Of a stretch of DNA of 64,000 nt, positions 1 to 12,800 are shown in pieces. Position 1 is the stretch's first letter; each line of letters begins with the position of its first letter. The stretch spans positions 1,488,001 through 1,552,000 of the forward strand of contig CM076949.1 of the NCBI GenBank assembly GCA_039566865.1, in the 5' to 3' direction. The notes beneath the pieces were generated by a model. The model saw only the letters and a list, made by a program, of their open reading frames with translations. It was not told the DNA's origin and did not search any database. This DNA is from Aurelia coerulea. Lineage: Eukaryota > Cnidaria > Scyphozoa > Semaeostomeae > Ulmaridae. A program made the translations under genes and the position numbers.

Positions 1-883
1 GCACTATTGTTTTTAGAAGAACGTTTCTTTTTTTCTCTTGTGCTCGTTTCGTTCAATAATTGTAAGAGAAGCACAAATGACAGCTCATGTGGAGGCACAA
101 CACCGAAGCGACGCGTAACGCGGAAGGGAGGCTAGAGAGGTCGCCCAAAGACAAGAGACGCTACTGACTCAGCTAGAAATTTGACCAGTGCCCTGTAACG
201 CTAAATCTCTCGAGCTGCTACAATCTTCAGAATCTGAAACAACTAAGTTATTCACGCCACTATTGGCTAAGGCCAATTTTGCAACCCTCTGATTGGTGTT
301 CTTAAACAATACAATGCAATGCAATGCAATACCGATCAAACGTATTTTTGATAGGCTCGAATGTAGGTTGAGTCCTATTGCACAACTGAACACAACTGCT
401 TGTTTTAAAGGGGCTCCGTCTCCAAATTTTGGTCGAAAGGATGATTTCGAAGTTTTTTGATGGGCAATGTCACACAGATGTTTACCTGTTCTTTCGAAAA
501 TGAAAGCATCATCTCGATGATAGATCTTTTTACTTCACAGAGGATAAACCAAACATTCATATCTTTTACGATTGCTTGGATATAAGTGGATTTTTAACGA
601 GCACTTTTCGGTGGCCTGGGTGAAGCCACCAAACAAACTGCATAAAACAATGGAGAACAATGGCCACTCGCGGTGTTTGCAGATATGTTTACAGTTTGGC
701 GACGGAGCCCCTTTAACTTAACATCTTTTTCGAGCAGTTTCTAGCAAAACAACTATCAACATGCTCCGTTGTTTTTCAGTGTTCGTGTTTCGATCTGGTA
801 ACTAAATAATATTTTCAGAAAATTCTCTTTGTTCCGTGTATTTCTATGTATTGAATTCTGATGAATTATTTAAACTTTTTCAG
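1..883. other. Intron (or upstream) sequence before first visible ADAMTS-like exon
   Basis: No coding exon was found here. The stretch ends in a splice acceptor (TTTTTCAG, to 883), so at least its right part is intron of the ADAMTS-like gene. It holds a TTAA-flanked inverted-repeat element (405-716) and a short TGCAA pentanucleotide run (about 311-333). The exons for the signal peptide, propeptide and start of the protease-like domain must lie further left. Confidence 0.6.
405..716. mobile_element. TTAA-flanked MITE, family with AGGGGCTCCGTC ends (copy 1)
   Basis: The ends are inverted repeats: TTAA then AGGGGCTCCGTC on the left, and GACGGAGCCCCT then TTAA on the right. The four-base TTAA on both sides fits a TTAA-specific transposase (piggyBac or Kolobok type), which is an inference from the target site only. 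About 300 bp with no coding capacity. Related copies lie at 30572-30874 and 62880-63165; they share inner segments such as GTGAAGCCACCAAACAAACT. Confidence 0.75.
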
Positions 884-3800
884 GTTTCAAACATATTCAG
901 AGATCCTTCAATTGGGCGACCAATTAACGTTGTCATCGTAAGGCTGATCATTATTGAAAAGGTGACACTAATTTTTGTATTATTTTATGATGTTGATTCC
1001 GTAATCTGCATTTTCAAGATAATTTATTTTATCTATGCATAATCTGTCTGCTATACCTCTGTGATCAGGCAAATAAATTGTGGTGATGGTTATAGCGAAT
1101 TACCCTGCTCGGGCTTGGGTGACATGTTTCGTTTATGTCTCCAGAATTTTTTTCTTCTAAGATCCCTGCTTTCGCCAGATCTTTCTCGAAATTACCTTTT
1201 CATAAGAATTGAACAATACAATGAACTGCCTTCTCTTATTTTGATAGAATGATCTCTCAAATCTCTGATTTGTAACTACCAAGATGCAACCTTTAAAACA
1301 GGGAGCATTTTATAACTGTCTGATTACCTGGTAAATTTCGAAACTTTCCCCCTCTCCCTTTCCCCTTTAGTTGATGGTGGAGATTGTAAAATCTTTAGCT
1401 GCCACGTAAGATGGCTATACTGGGACAGCATTTCTCACGTCCCCAACGTTCGGACGACAAATGTTTAGTTTTAGTCCTGAAAATAAATTAGAAGCTCTCA
1501 TGAAAAGATTTGTATGTTTTCCTAAATTGAAATAAAGAATGGTCAGGTTTTTAAGCAAGCACTAACACTAACGTTCTTTTCTCGTTTTAACATGGCAATA
1601 GATAAAAAGTTCAAGGTTATTAAATTCCATCTTGCCCTCAATTCCTATATGAATTGGATAACGATAAATTAAAGACGCAATTTCGACCTACCGCGCGTTT
1701 GAGAAATATCGAAATTTAATAACTGAAACAATTATGATGAAAACAAACTTTTATTTAATTTCATTTCATAAAACAAAAGTAATCTTGTTTTATACTGCTG
1801 CAATCTAAAAATATCGTTTTCTGAATCAGAAAATAGATTTTAACAAAAATATTTTGAAATTAATTTTGAATTCAATAAAGATGGTTTTAAATCTTACGTT
1901 TTGCCATGGGCCTAATAGAATTACCAGCAGCAAATTGATTAAATCTAGATATTCTAAAATTTGATTCGTCTAGAAGCATTTTGTTTTCGTTGGATTAACA
2001 ACTTAGATTAGATCCTTGGACACCGTCACTCATTGTCCCTATTTGCAGTCCATCTGGACTCAGACTTCCCAGAAAGTAACAGTAATTGATTAGAAGGCAA
2101 ATGAATTTCCATGCAAAAGTATTCAAGATACAATAGGCCTTTAGCTTATCCTCAAAAGAGCCTCGGTCAAATGATAGTTTTATACATTCATTGACTAAGT
2201 GGCGTTAGAGCTTCCATCACTATTGTGATTCAGATTCATTTTTAGAATAGGTGAAAGGTTTATTGATGAAAAAGAATGAAATATCTAAAGTCAAGGTCAC
2301 ATACGCGTAGGAAATGTAACTCACGCTTGCTTACCACGTTTTTCATCTTGTTTGGTCCTTGGTATAAATTTCCATGTTTCATTATTTGGATTCGCTGCAG
2401 ATGAACCAAGCTTGGCTCGAAACGTACAAAAACATGTTTAAGTCAAAAAGCCATAACCATCACTCAATTCAATGCGGAAAAGTGAGACTCAAGTAATCAG
2501 TCTATTCCACAAGTACATTTTCTGTGATAAGTGATTTGAAATTAGTTTAGATCAATTGTCTATGTCTCATGGAAATAATCCTTTGCCAACAGGAGCAGCA
2601 GAATTCGTTCGTGGTATCATTCAGTGCAAAATCAACCTTGCAGAGTTTCTGTTCGTGGCAAAAAAGGCAAAACTTTGTTGATCATAAACATCCATATCAT
2701 CATGATGTAGCTGTCCTTTTCACTCGGTAAGTTCTTAATTACTGAAGTTGATGCAATGGCGAGAATAAGACAACCCCAGAGCTAATAAGAGTTTAAAAAT
2801 TGAATCGTTGGCATCAATCAGAAATGATAAATGCTATTTCTCTGTTTTCTATATTACTACCTAGCATCCGAAGGTAGTTCTAGGACGTTGAGAAGTTAAC
2901 CTTGTTGAAACAGCGTCTTGGTTCTTCCTCTCGATGTAACCACACCTCGTGATTCTTTTTGCTTGGAATTACAGAGAGTTGGCGACTCTCCTCACTCTAC
3001 TTAGTACGTTCTGCAGGGCGGGGACTCGAACCACCAACCTTCAGATTGGTAGTCAAGCGTGCTGCCACTGAGCCATCCCCAGACTTTGTATGCTATGGAT
3101 AAATGCTATCGACAAAAAATATTGTTGTCACATTTTTACGCTACGTTGGTCATCAGTAGATCCTAGGTGTGAATTTCTGTCATTTTAAACATAATAAACA
3201 TTTTGTCTCTGCAGTTTAAATGTCGCACCTCAAAATTCTTGCCACGATGAAAAATCCTATAAGAATAATGATAACTATCAATGATAACTTCAATAAAAAA
3301 TATAAAATTAATTCTTTTATTTCTTTTATACATTTTGCTAAGAATTTACGATGCATATTACTGAGTTACTCTACTTACAAGCTACTCTGCTCTACTCTAC
3401 TACTAGGATAACACCATGGGGAGCAACAACTATGTCTACCCACGTGGCCAGGTTAGACATACCTGACGATTGAGAAATTAATGTTGCGAGTTTGTTGGCA
3501 GAAACTTTGATTTTTAATTGAAATTTTGTTCAAGCATTTTCATCAATTTCTTTCAGGAAAAATATCTGTGGCTTGGGTAATTTCCCTTGTGCATCAATCG
3601 GTAAGTCTGCTTCAACTTTTTGAAAATTAAATATTAAGAAGATTAGTTTCATACAAATTCATACTCAGATCTAAGTTGGGCATTGTATAATAAATACTTG
3701 TTTGAATTTTGATTAGATAAAAGCATGCACTTTTACTGAAATAACAGCTCAGTATTTTATCCATTGACAGGCATGGCGATGCAAAGAGGCATGTGCAATT

Positions 3801-6800
3801 CAAGATACAGTTGCAATGTTGTTCAAGATACCGGCCTGAATACCGCATTCACTGTTGCTCAAATGTTGGGGCACAAGTAAGTGTCTATGTTGCCTTCTTT
3901 TTCTCTTCAGATGTTGGAAAATCTTCAAATTGCAAAGATGTTGAAAATCAGTTGACCAACTAACCATAACATTCGTAGAATATTTTCGCGACTCTGACTG
4001 GCACATAAGTAGGGCATTTTTTATTGGTGGATATTTTTCAAAGAATATGAGAAGACTGAGAATACAATGTCGCTTTTGAATCTGAACTCTTAGCAATCAA
4101 ACAAATTATAGGAAGAATTTTCAAGTTTTTTCTTCAGATTTTTGGAAAATTTTAATCAATGCTTAATGACCTTTGTTAGATATACATTACCTTTGTTTAT
4201 TATGTCCTTGAAACTATTTACTTTTACTCCCTCTGGAATTCAGAAAACTTATGCAAATTGAGCTGAAGAAGCAACTTTTATGCAAGAGTTTCGCAGTTTG
4301 AAATCACAGATTATTGTATCGTCATGTCGAAGGATTTACTTCTATGACACTTGTGAATTCTGAATATTAATTTATGTTCCTTAATTCATAAAGAATGTCC
4401 ACAAAATTTCCTAATACCGGGTGTCCCAAAAAAAGTACCTCCGTTTGAAAAATCGCCAAAATTTCATTACATGACCGATCTTCAATTTTTTTTTTTTTTT
4501 TTTGCCAAGTAGATCAAGGACCAAATTATTGTCCTAGACATAGCTGATCTTGTAATTGGTTTAAAATTAGCAAATTTAGCTCTTTTTAGGGCTACTTGGT
4601 TTTGAATCATACTGCAAAAAAGCATTTATGCTTGCCAAATCAATTTCTTTGTGCATATAAAACGTCTAGTTTGGTCATGAATGACAGAAAAAAATGCACA
4701 CTATCATTGGAAACTTCGATGACGATGAAAAATCTGAAAATTTTGACTGTCAGGCAAGATTGAGCATTTTGCTTAAAAAACATAGCTCAAAATAAGGTTT
4801 TTCAACGTGTAATTTTCTAGCTCGTTGCATCAAAAGCAAAAATGTTAGCATCTATAAATATGTTTGGGTCTTTGACAAAACAAGTCAAAAAGAAATTTTA
4901 TCAAAGGTTTGATAATCAATTTTTGGTGATTTTGTAAACAGGAGTACTTCTTTTGGGACACCCGGTAGTTTGATAGTCTCAAAATGAATTTCTATCACAA
5001 CTATTAGCTTCAACTGCTTTCGTTTCCTTTTCAGTATTGGTTTAACATCATTAAAAAGAACCAGTTGTGGTGCATTGGGAGCAGGATCTTACATCATGTC
5101 AACATTAAGACTCAGAAGTCCTTATACCAATCGATTCAAATGGTCTTCTTGTAGCAGAACTCAACTGGCTCGTCTTTTAAGGTGGGTTTATTGTTATCCT
5201 TTCTGGCGTGCTCATCAAACTCGAAATATGGCTGTAAGATTTCGTAAAATAATTAGAAGTACATATCCTTTCTGGCGTGCTCATCAAACTGGAAATACGG
5301 CTGTAAGGTTTCGTAAGATAATTAGCAGTGCACAAACCGAAGTCAAGGTATTTTACCAGCTATTTTATCAATTTGTTTAGTTTAGTTTTATTAAAGACAA
5401 ATGACGGAGATATAAGGCAACTTAAGTTTTTTATATGCTCATAATATTTACAATGTAACTAAACTACAAATACAACCAACACACGATCACATACAACTTC
5501 AGAACGATGCCACAGAACTTAAGTTTGGGCCCTGGGCAATCTAAATATAGCCCATTGTATTCCATTGTATTTGATGATCTCGAGAGATTATCAATACAAT
5601 TAGACAAATGGACACACGTGGCGTTCTTTTGTTCTATTTTTAAAACAAGACGCTATATATCTGTCATTTGCCTTTTAGGAAATATGTTTGATTTGGTTTG
5701 ATTAATTTGATTATTAAAACTGTCATCTTGGTTAAAAAGTATTTATAATTCAGTATTTTGTTGCAAATCAGTGAATTTAGACAATACATCTTTAACCCAT
5801 GCGGCTCCGGAGAATGATTCTAAAAGAGACAATTCAGTGGCGGTCTAGGGGTCGTATCTGAAATATCACAAAATATGTAACATAACACAGACTGGTAAGT
5901 ACTAACGTTTTGTGCGAGTAGTTTGGTGTAATTCTCCTCTGCCGCAGCCAGAGGTAGTAGCAGTAATTCTCCTCCACCGCAGTGCGAGGTAGTATTTCTC
6001 CTCCGCAGTCGGCGAGAGGTAGTAGCAGTAATTCTCCTCCACCGCAGTGTGAGGTAGTATTTCTCCTCCGCCGTCGGCATGAGGTAGTAGCAGTCGATTC
6101 TCCTCCACCGTTGTGCAAGGTAGAACCTCTCCTCCGCAGTCTGCGAGAGGTAGTAGCAGTAATTCTCCTCCACCGCAGTGCGAGGTAGTATTTCTCCTCC
6201 GCCGTCGGCATGAGGTAGTAGCAGTCGTTCTCCTCCACCGCAGTGCGAGGTAGAACATCTCCTCCGCAGTCGGCGAGAGGTAGTAGTAGTCGTCCTTGTA
6301 GTAGTTGTCTTAAAACTACAATAAACTACCTAGATCAATAACTAAAACAACTGGTTAATATAGGGAGGCTAGTTAAGGGGGCATATTAAATCCCTATATC
6401 TTAAGGTACAAACAAGTATAGTTAACCTGGCCACCTATTGTGTGGCCCAAACCGATACAAAGGGGGGACAGATACGACCCAGAGAAATTTGTCTAGGCAT
6501 CCTAAGAAAGGGGGCAGGGTGGGTGGGAAAATCAGGAACGAATGGCCTAAACGAAACGTTGCATGTGCTCTCAACTATAATGCATGCTGGGAAGGGAGAT
6601 GACAAACCGCGGGAAATGGCGTGCGCAGAACGGTAAATTAATTAACCTCCGCCTGTGTGTTAAAAAACATTTATGGGGCATAAATGTGCTATTAACCCAT
6701 GCGGCTCCGGAGAATGATTCTAAAAGAGACAATTCAGTGGCGGTCTAGGGGTCGTATCTGAAATATCACAAAATATGTAACATAACACAGACTGGTAAGT

Positions 6801-9800
6801 ACTAACGTTTTGTGCGAGTAGTTTGGTGTAATTCTCCTCTGCCGCAGCAAGAGGTAGTAGCAGTAATTCTCCTCCACCGCAGTGCGAGGTAGTATTTCTC
6901 CTCCGCAGTCGGCGAGAGGTAGTAGCAGTAATTCTCCTCCACCGCAGTGTGAGGTAGTATTTCTCCTCCGCCGTCGGCATGAGGTAGTAGCAGTCGATTC
7001 TCCTCCACCGTTGTGCAAGGTAGAACCTCTCCTCCGCAGTCTGCGAGAGGTAGTAGCAGTAATTCTCCTCCACCGCAGTGCGAGGTAGTATTTCTCCTCC
7101 GCCGTCGGCATGAGGTAGTAGCAGTCGTTCTCCTCCACCGCAGTGCGAGGTAGAACATCTCCTCCGCAGTCGGCGAGAGGTAGTAGTAGTCGTCCTTGTA
7201 GTAGTTGTCTTAAAACTACAATAAACTACCTAGATCAATAACTAAAACAACTGGTTAATATAGGGAGGCTAGTTAAGGGGGCATATTAAATCCCTATATC
7301 TTAAGGTACAAACAAGTATAGTTAACCTGGCCACCTATTGTGTGGCCCAAACCGCCAAAGTACAGCCAAATTTGTGCACCCTAGACCCTACCACTGTAGT
7401 TGACCATATTCGTACTGCTAAGTTCCCAGGTGGTCCCTTAGTATGGGGACCAGCCCGTGGATGCTGGGACTGGTTTTCTGCTAGGATGTCAGGAACTTGA
7501 TATAATATATTTCTAGGTGCTCTAATATACCCCTCAAGCAGTTAGTGGACCAATGCCCCAGGACTTTTATCAGCCAGACAGGGATGTTCGCTGCTGTCGC
7601 ATATGCCCCAATACTGAAGCTTGATGGTATGTGTTTTTGTTGGCATCTTTTCCTTTCGCCCGGTTATTAATAGATACATCATGTATACCGTATGGTCCTT
7701 GTACAGTCCCTTTTTCTTGTTGAATTTTGTTGTTGAATAACCTTCTGATACAGGCAGTTGCCGGCGTTCCTCATTTTGAACTATGTGTGCATGATGTAAC
7801 TCTGGAGACCTGTTGAGAGAAGAGAGAGAGCGAGCATATGCCATACTAATGATAATTTTGGCCTTAAACAAGGAACCTTATTTGCAATCCGTAAGAAATT
7901 GAATGAGAGTGGGACAATAGGGATATATTGATAGACTTTGCCTGATTAACATAGGCCAGGCTGATTCAGCTGGTTTGTTCTATTTGATAATAATTTTGTT
8001 GTTGTTATATATTTGTGACATTTGTTGTGAACATTTTCCTGTAATAAAGTCAACATTTGTTTGTTGCCTGCAAGGCTTTGCATAGAGTAGGTGAGTAGGT
8101 TGACTGTTTGGTCTGCAAAGAAAAACCCATAGAGATACATAAAGAAGGGGTGGCGACAGGTGAGCATTGAATTTGTTGTTTGTTTGTTTGTTTGTTTTTT
8201 TTTTTATTTAAAAACAGTATTTTTGTACGTTTGTTGGTCTGCTTGTTGTGGTCAAGAATTGTTTGGGATATAGTTGTGAACCTACTTGACCTGCAAGAAA
8301 AAAACAAAGGCGGAAGGGTGGGGGGGGGGGATTGCATAAAGTGAATCTTTGGATTGATTAATCTTGATTAATTGTTTGTTTGTTTGTTTTTGTTTTTGCT
8401 TCTCTATGCTACTCTCTTTTGTACCTGAACCAATACTGGTGGATTCTTTTGGTACTTGATGAATTCCTTTTGTCTGAGCCTTCTGAATCTGCAGATAATG
8501 AGATAAAGAGAGAGAGAGAGAGAAGGGTGGTGGGACTGCCAAGTAGGGGATGGGGTGTAATACAAATTGCTGAGTATTAGAGCACCCTTCCTGTTTCTGA
8601 CATCGCTGAGGTGATACTTTCTAATCTCCAGCCCTGCGATGTAATGATAAATTTGTTATTTCTATTTTTCTGTGTGTGTCTGTGTGTGTATCCTAAGACT
8701 GTGCATGACCGTTTAAACAATCCTGAAACTTCCAGCAATAGAAACAAAAGGAGGGGTGATGTAGGTGAAAGGGAGTGCAAATGGCTCGAAAGCTTATCAT
8801 GAGTTATTTTTACTTGTCCTCTTCAGCAATTTTTTAAATGTTTTTCGTGTACTCATACTTGTAAGCGTTCTTTCGTAGATATATTAGACTATTAGACTAT
8901 CTTCTTATATTAGACTAACATGTAAGCTTAGCTGAGAATATTCCTGAAAATGAAAGAAAAAATGAAAAAGGGGGGGGGGGTTGGATTGCACATTTTGACT
9001 GACAAAGGTTTGTAGTTATTATTGCTTCACCTAGCATGCTTCTTGCGATTGTCCTAGAGTGAATCAAAATCAAGGTTATGAAAGTGACACAATGTCATTA
9101 CGAAGCACACTGAATGAGGGTGGGGTAATGCAGTAGGGAAGTTCGTTGTCACGTCATGATTGTGCTGGAAGATTATAGGTGTCCTACTTCACAAGATTCT
9201 GAGACAACCTGTGTAGGTGTCTTGTGCAGCTGCAGAACTAAGATTGTGTCATAGATTGATAAGCTAATTAAGTAACACGTTTGAGAATATGCATTGTAAC
9301 ACTAAAACATGAGAAAGTTGGAATTCCTGGGTTGACACCTCATGTGACTACTATATTATTGTTGTGCTAACATTATTGAGGATGTGACTATATTAATCAG
9401 CCACCAAGAGCTGATGGCTGTGTTGCTGACAAACAGACAAACAAAACTCAGGGCAAAGGATTTGTTCGCTAATACTATACTGGTTAAGTGGTTAAGTGAA
9501 TGTAACATGGCCATAAACCTGAGGAAAAACAGTGTATAAAGAGGGCATATATCCATAATGTCCTTCTTCTTTTGGTACACATTGTAGCTTGAACAATACA
9601 ATATTGCAAAATAAGTGTCATGACAGTAAACAGGCAATAATGACTCGATAGAAGCGTGGCCATACTTTGTGATTGGTCTGGCAGCACTCTGCAAATTATT
9701 GGCTTCAAGGTTAGGTAAAACTAAAGACTTCCTGAGATTGATCTCTATAACGGCTCCTACTGTAACTACCAAATAACACAATTTTTCAGATTTTTAAACG

Positions 9801-12800
9801 GGTTATGAGAGCTGACTGAATTCCACATCTAAGACCTTGGTGAAATTTTTGGTAGTTTTATTACGCTGATAAAGGTTGAAAATCTTAGATCAATTGATCT
9901 GCTGGACGAGAAGGTTTAGGCCCTGTAGTTAGTTAATTGTAAAGACAGGAACTTTATTAACAAGGATTCAATGCATTACCTTTCTGTTTTCAAATTCTTT
10001 TTGTTCCCCTTATTTGAGATCCCCACTTTTCCAATGAATTGCCATGGATAATTCCATCACGCAAGTTGCTGAGTGGTTAGCAGTTCACCAGCCATCAAAC
10101 AATGTTGCCACTTACTTGTATTCAATCATTCAAAACCATACAGTTTGTCAATGACGATGTGGTGATGGATGTGGAAGCAAATGATGAATGAATACCAACA
10201 AACAGTAATACTGAATAGCAAAGTGTTTTATCGACTCTCAAACTATCCTTGATTTCTTATTCCTGTTGGCCATGCTTCCAAGGGCTGGAATTCATCTGGT
10301 TACATGATTCAAATTTCCATTCCAGACTATAAATTTGTGTGATGTAAAATGAACATGATTGTGCAGTTGAAGATTAACGTGAATGACTTGACCTGACCGA
10401 GTCATAATTATATCGTTCTGTAAGCTCAGAGCTTCATACGGTTTGGTCATCATTGGTCACAAGGGATTCAAACCGCAGTTCCACTTGATATGAAATCCGT
10501 TAATGAGAGAATGCAAGAGAGAATATTCGCTGTTCTTCATCGGCCATTATGACGGAAAACAGCCTACCTACTTAGGCCATTTCACCATTTGAAGACGTGC
10601 CAAGAAACCACACAACAAAGTTCCTTGCTCTTTCATGCCAACATGTCTGCGCAGCGAGAAAAAATGAACTTCAAATGGAGTCGTTTCTCTTCTGATGCAA
10701 CAAGATAGTTTCGAACGTAATCTTGGTCTTGAAAAGCGCGTTATAGTAGAAACTCTTAGGCTAAAAAAAAAATCAGGAACGAATGGCCTAAACGAAACGT
10801 TGCATGTGCTCTCAACTATAATGCATGCTGGGAAGGGAGATGAAAAACCGCGGGAAATGGCGTGCGCAGAACGGTAAATTAATTAACCTCCGCCTGTGTG
10901 TTAAAAAACATTTATGGGGCATAAATGTGCTAATAGCATGAAATTACGTAAGGATGGGGATTTCAGAAAGTTGAAAGGATGAAAAATTATACAAAATGTC
11001 CAACTATGCACGCAATATGGTAACATCACCATTCCATGTAAAGGCTGATTCCCACTCAGTCGAATTTTCCGAGCGGAAGGAATTTTACACAATAAATGGT
11101 CGCTCAGCCGTAACTTTCTATTCAAATTCAGAGCGACATTTTCTGTCTTAAATGATAGATTTCCAGTCCACTCAGAAAATTGGAGTGATTGGAAATCAGC
11201 CTTAAGAGAGATTGTTGATGATTTTATTGAAGAGGAAAAGGTTATGGAGCTTTAAAAGTATTTTATCCTAGAAATCATATCGAAGAAGTCTTTGACAGTT
11301 GCAAGATATTTTCTTATGAGCGCAATATTAAAAAGAATATTTTAGTAGCTCTCTGCTGTCCTAACGAACCTGCAGACTGAAATTGGATTCTACAAGGCAT
11401 ACGTTTTTGAAAGGATGCTTTTTATATTTCATTTAAGCATTTCATGTGTTCAGGCTACAAAAATATAATTAGCCTCCCTTATTCAGTGACTGAAATAATT
11501 GTTTTTTTATTCCTTTTCTTGCACAGAGGGAGGACAGGAAAATGTTTGTTGGATGCTGGAAGTAATAACGAACAAAAGAATCTGACATTACCTGGACAAC
11601 AGTACAGTTTGAATGATCAATGTAGATTTATTCATGGCCAGAATGTTTCATTTTGTCAAAGCAGAACCAGGGTAAGACTTCTTCCGTTTTATCCTTTATC
11701 ATATCTTACTTCGAGCAAAGTACACGTATTTCTTTATAAGAAACTAAGAATTTGGGCCAGTACTGATAGTTTCTTAAAATTATCATATTTTGAGTACTCA
11801 GAATTTCTTACGAGTTTCTTAAAGGTTCCATAGCAATCTTCATGTTCACTACCTGTGCCATAGTGAACATTTCAAAACAAGGTTTTTTAAGCCTTTCCAA
11901 TGTTTAGACATTACTGAAGTACCTTACGAGTAATATTATACAAAAAACGAGTGAAAGTTGAGAAAAATATGTGAAGGATTTCCTTTATCAAAATAAATAG
12001 TTTATTAACTTATATGTTCCCAGTACTGGAGTTTCTTAATTTTTTGGCGATCTGAGTTATGGGCAGTTTCTTATAAAAAAATACGTGTAATTCTTACGGT
12101 CGATTTATCACAGAATGAAAGTAAAGCAAGCTCTTAAAATACGCAGAAACGTGGTTGGAATATTTGGTCTATTATTTAACATTAGAAGTAGTTACGACAA
12201 CTTAATTTTCTACTTTCATTAACTACTTGCTTCTTTTACCAAACTTCTCTCTGTGCACTTTTTATTCTTTTATGCTTACATCTTCACCGTCTCATTCTGA
12301 AATGTTATTTACAGATAAACTTATTTGCAGTTGGTTGCATGAACACATTTCTTTTTGTAAGAAAGCTAGGCCTAGAGCCGGTAAAAGGTTAAATGCAGTT
12401 TAGGAAATTTTTCGTAACAAAAGTTTCTAAGGGATTTTTTAACGTTCTAAATTTAGAATTAATTTGTTTTGGTAAAGTGCTTCAAAAGTTCCTAGCGAGA
12501 TCTCAAACAAGTATTTTTAAGGTTTGCGCTCAAAGTGATGTTAAAACATTTGTCAATACTGTTCACTGTCCACCCGTTTCTAGTTACCTTGCAAAATTTA
12601 AAGCTGCGAATTCCAACAATATCTTTGCTTTTTTAATCGAGTTAGCATGGTTTCTTAATTTTGGAAAAACTGAGGCAACAGCATCTTACATGCGGTTTCT
12701 TATAAAAAATATGTTTATTACATTCTTTTGACTTGCTAGTCAGCAGCAGCAAATAATTTTTTCAAACAATTATGGCCTCATTGACGAAAATAGTTAAAGT

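Larger units (their letters stand above)
884..5181 (+). other. Exons 1-5: degenerate metalloprotease domain lacking the HExxHxxGxxHD motif
   Basis: Residues 1-170 of the visible protein follow the ADAMTS catalytic domain: FRDPSIG and the [11 protein letters not shown] strand (exon 1), FCSWQKRQN then [10 protein letters not shown] (exon 2), RKNICG (exon 3), [19 protein letters not shown] (exon 4). Where active enzymes have HExxHxxGxxHD, the junction of exons 4 and 5 (3864-3876 and 5035-5055) reads QMLGHNIGLTSL, residues 116-127. Two of three zinc-binding histidines (Q116, S126), the catalytic glutamate (M117) and the following aspartate (L127) are replaced. H120 and G123 remain, as does the Met-turn (YIMS, M142). 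The surrounding cysteines are kept. This supports a folded but inactive domain. Confidence 0.88.

Noticed and set aside
3014..3080. tRNA gene on the - strand
   Set aside because: A and B boxes are present, but acceptor-stem pairing is poor and a SINE body follows; treated as a SINE head. The same applies to 15434-15510 on the + strand.
5982..6260. GAGGTAGTAG blocks resembling the let-7 microRNA 5' end
   Set aside because: The 11-base match TGAGGTAGTAG recurs within a 63-bp tandem repeat, is followed by unrelated sequence, and shows no precursor hairpin with a paired arm.
5820..7158. Several 70-134-codon frames on both strands in the 663-bp repeats
   Set aside because: They arise because the 63-bp tandem unit is a multiple of three, leaving most frames open; the products are low-complexity and lack splice context.
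5935..7190. CRISPR-like array
   Set aside because: The repeats are long, contiguous and lack unique spacers, and the genome is animal.
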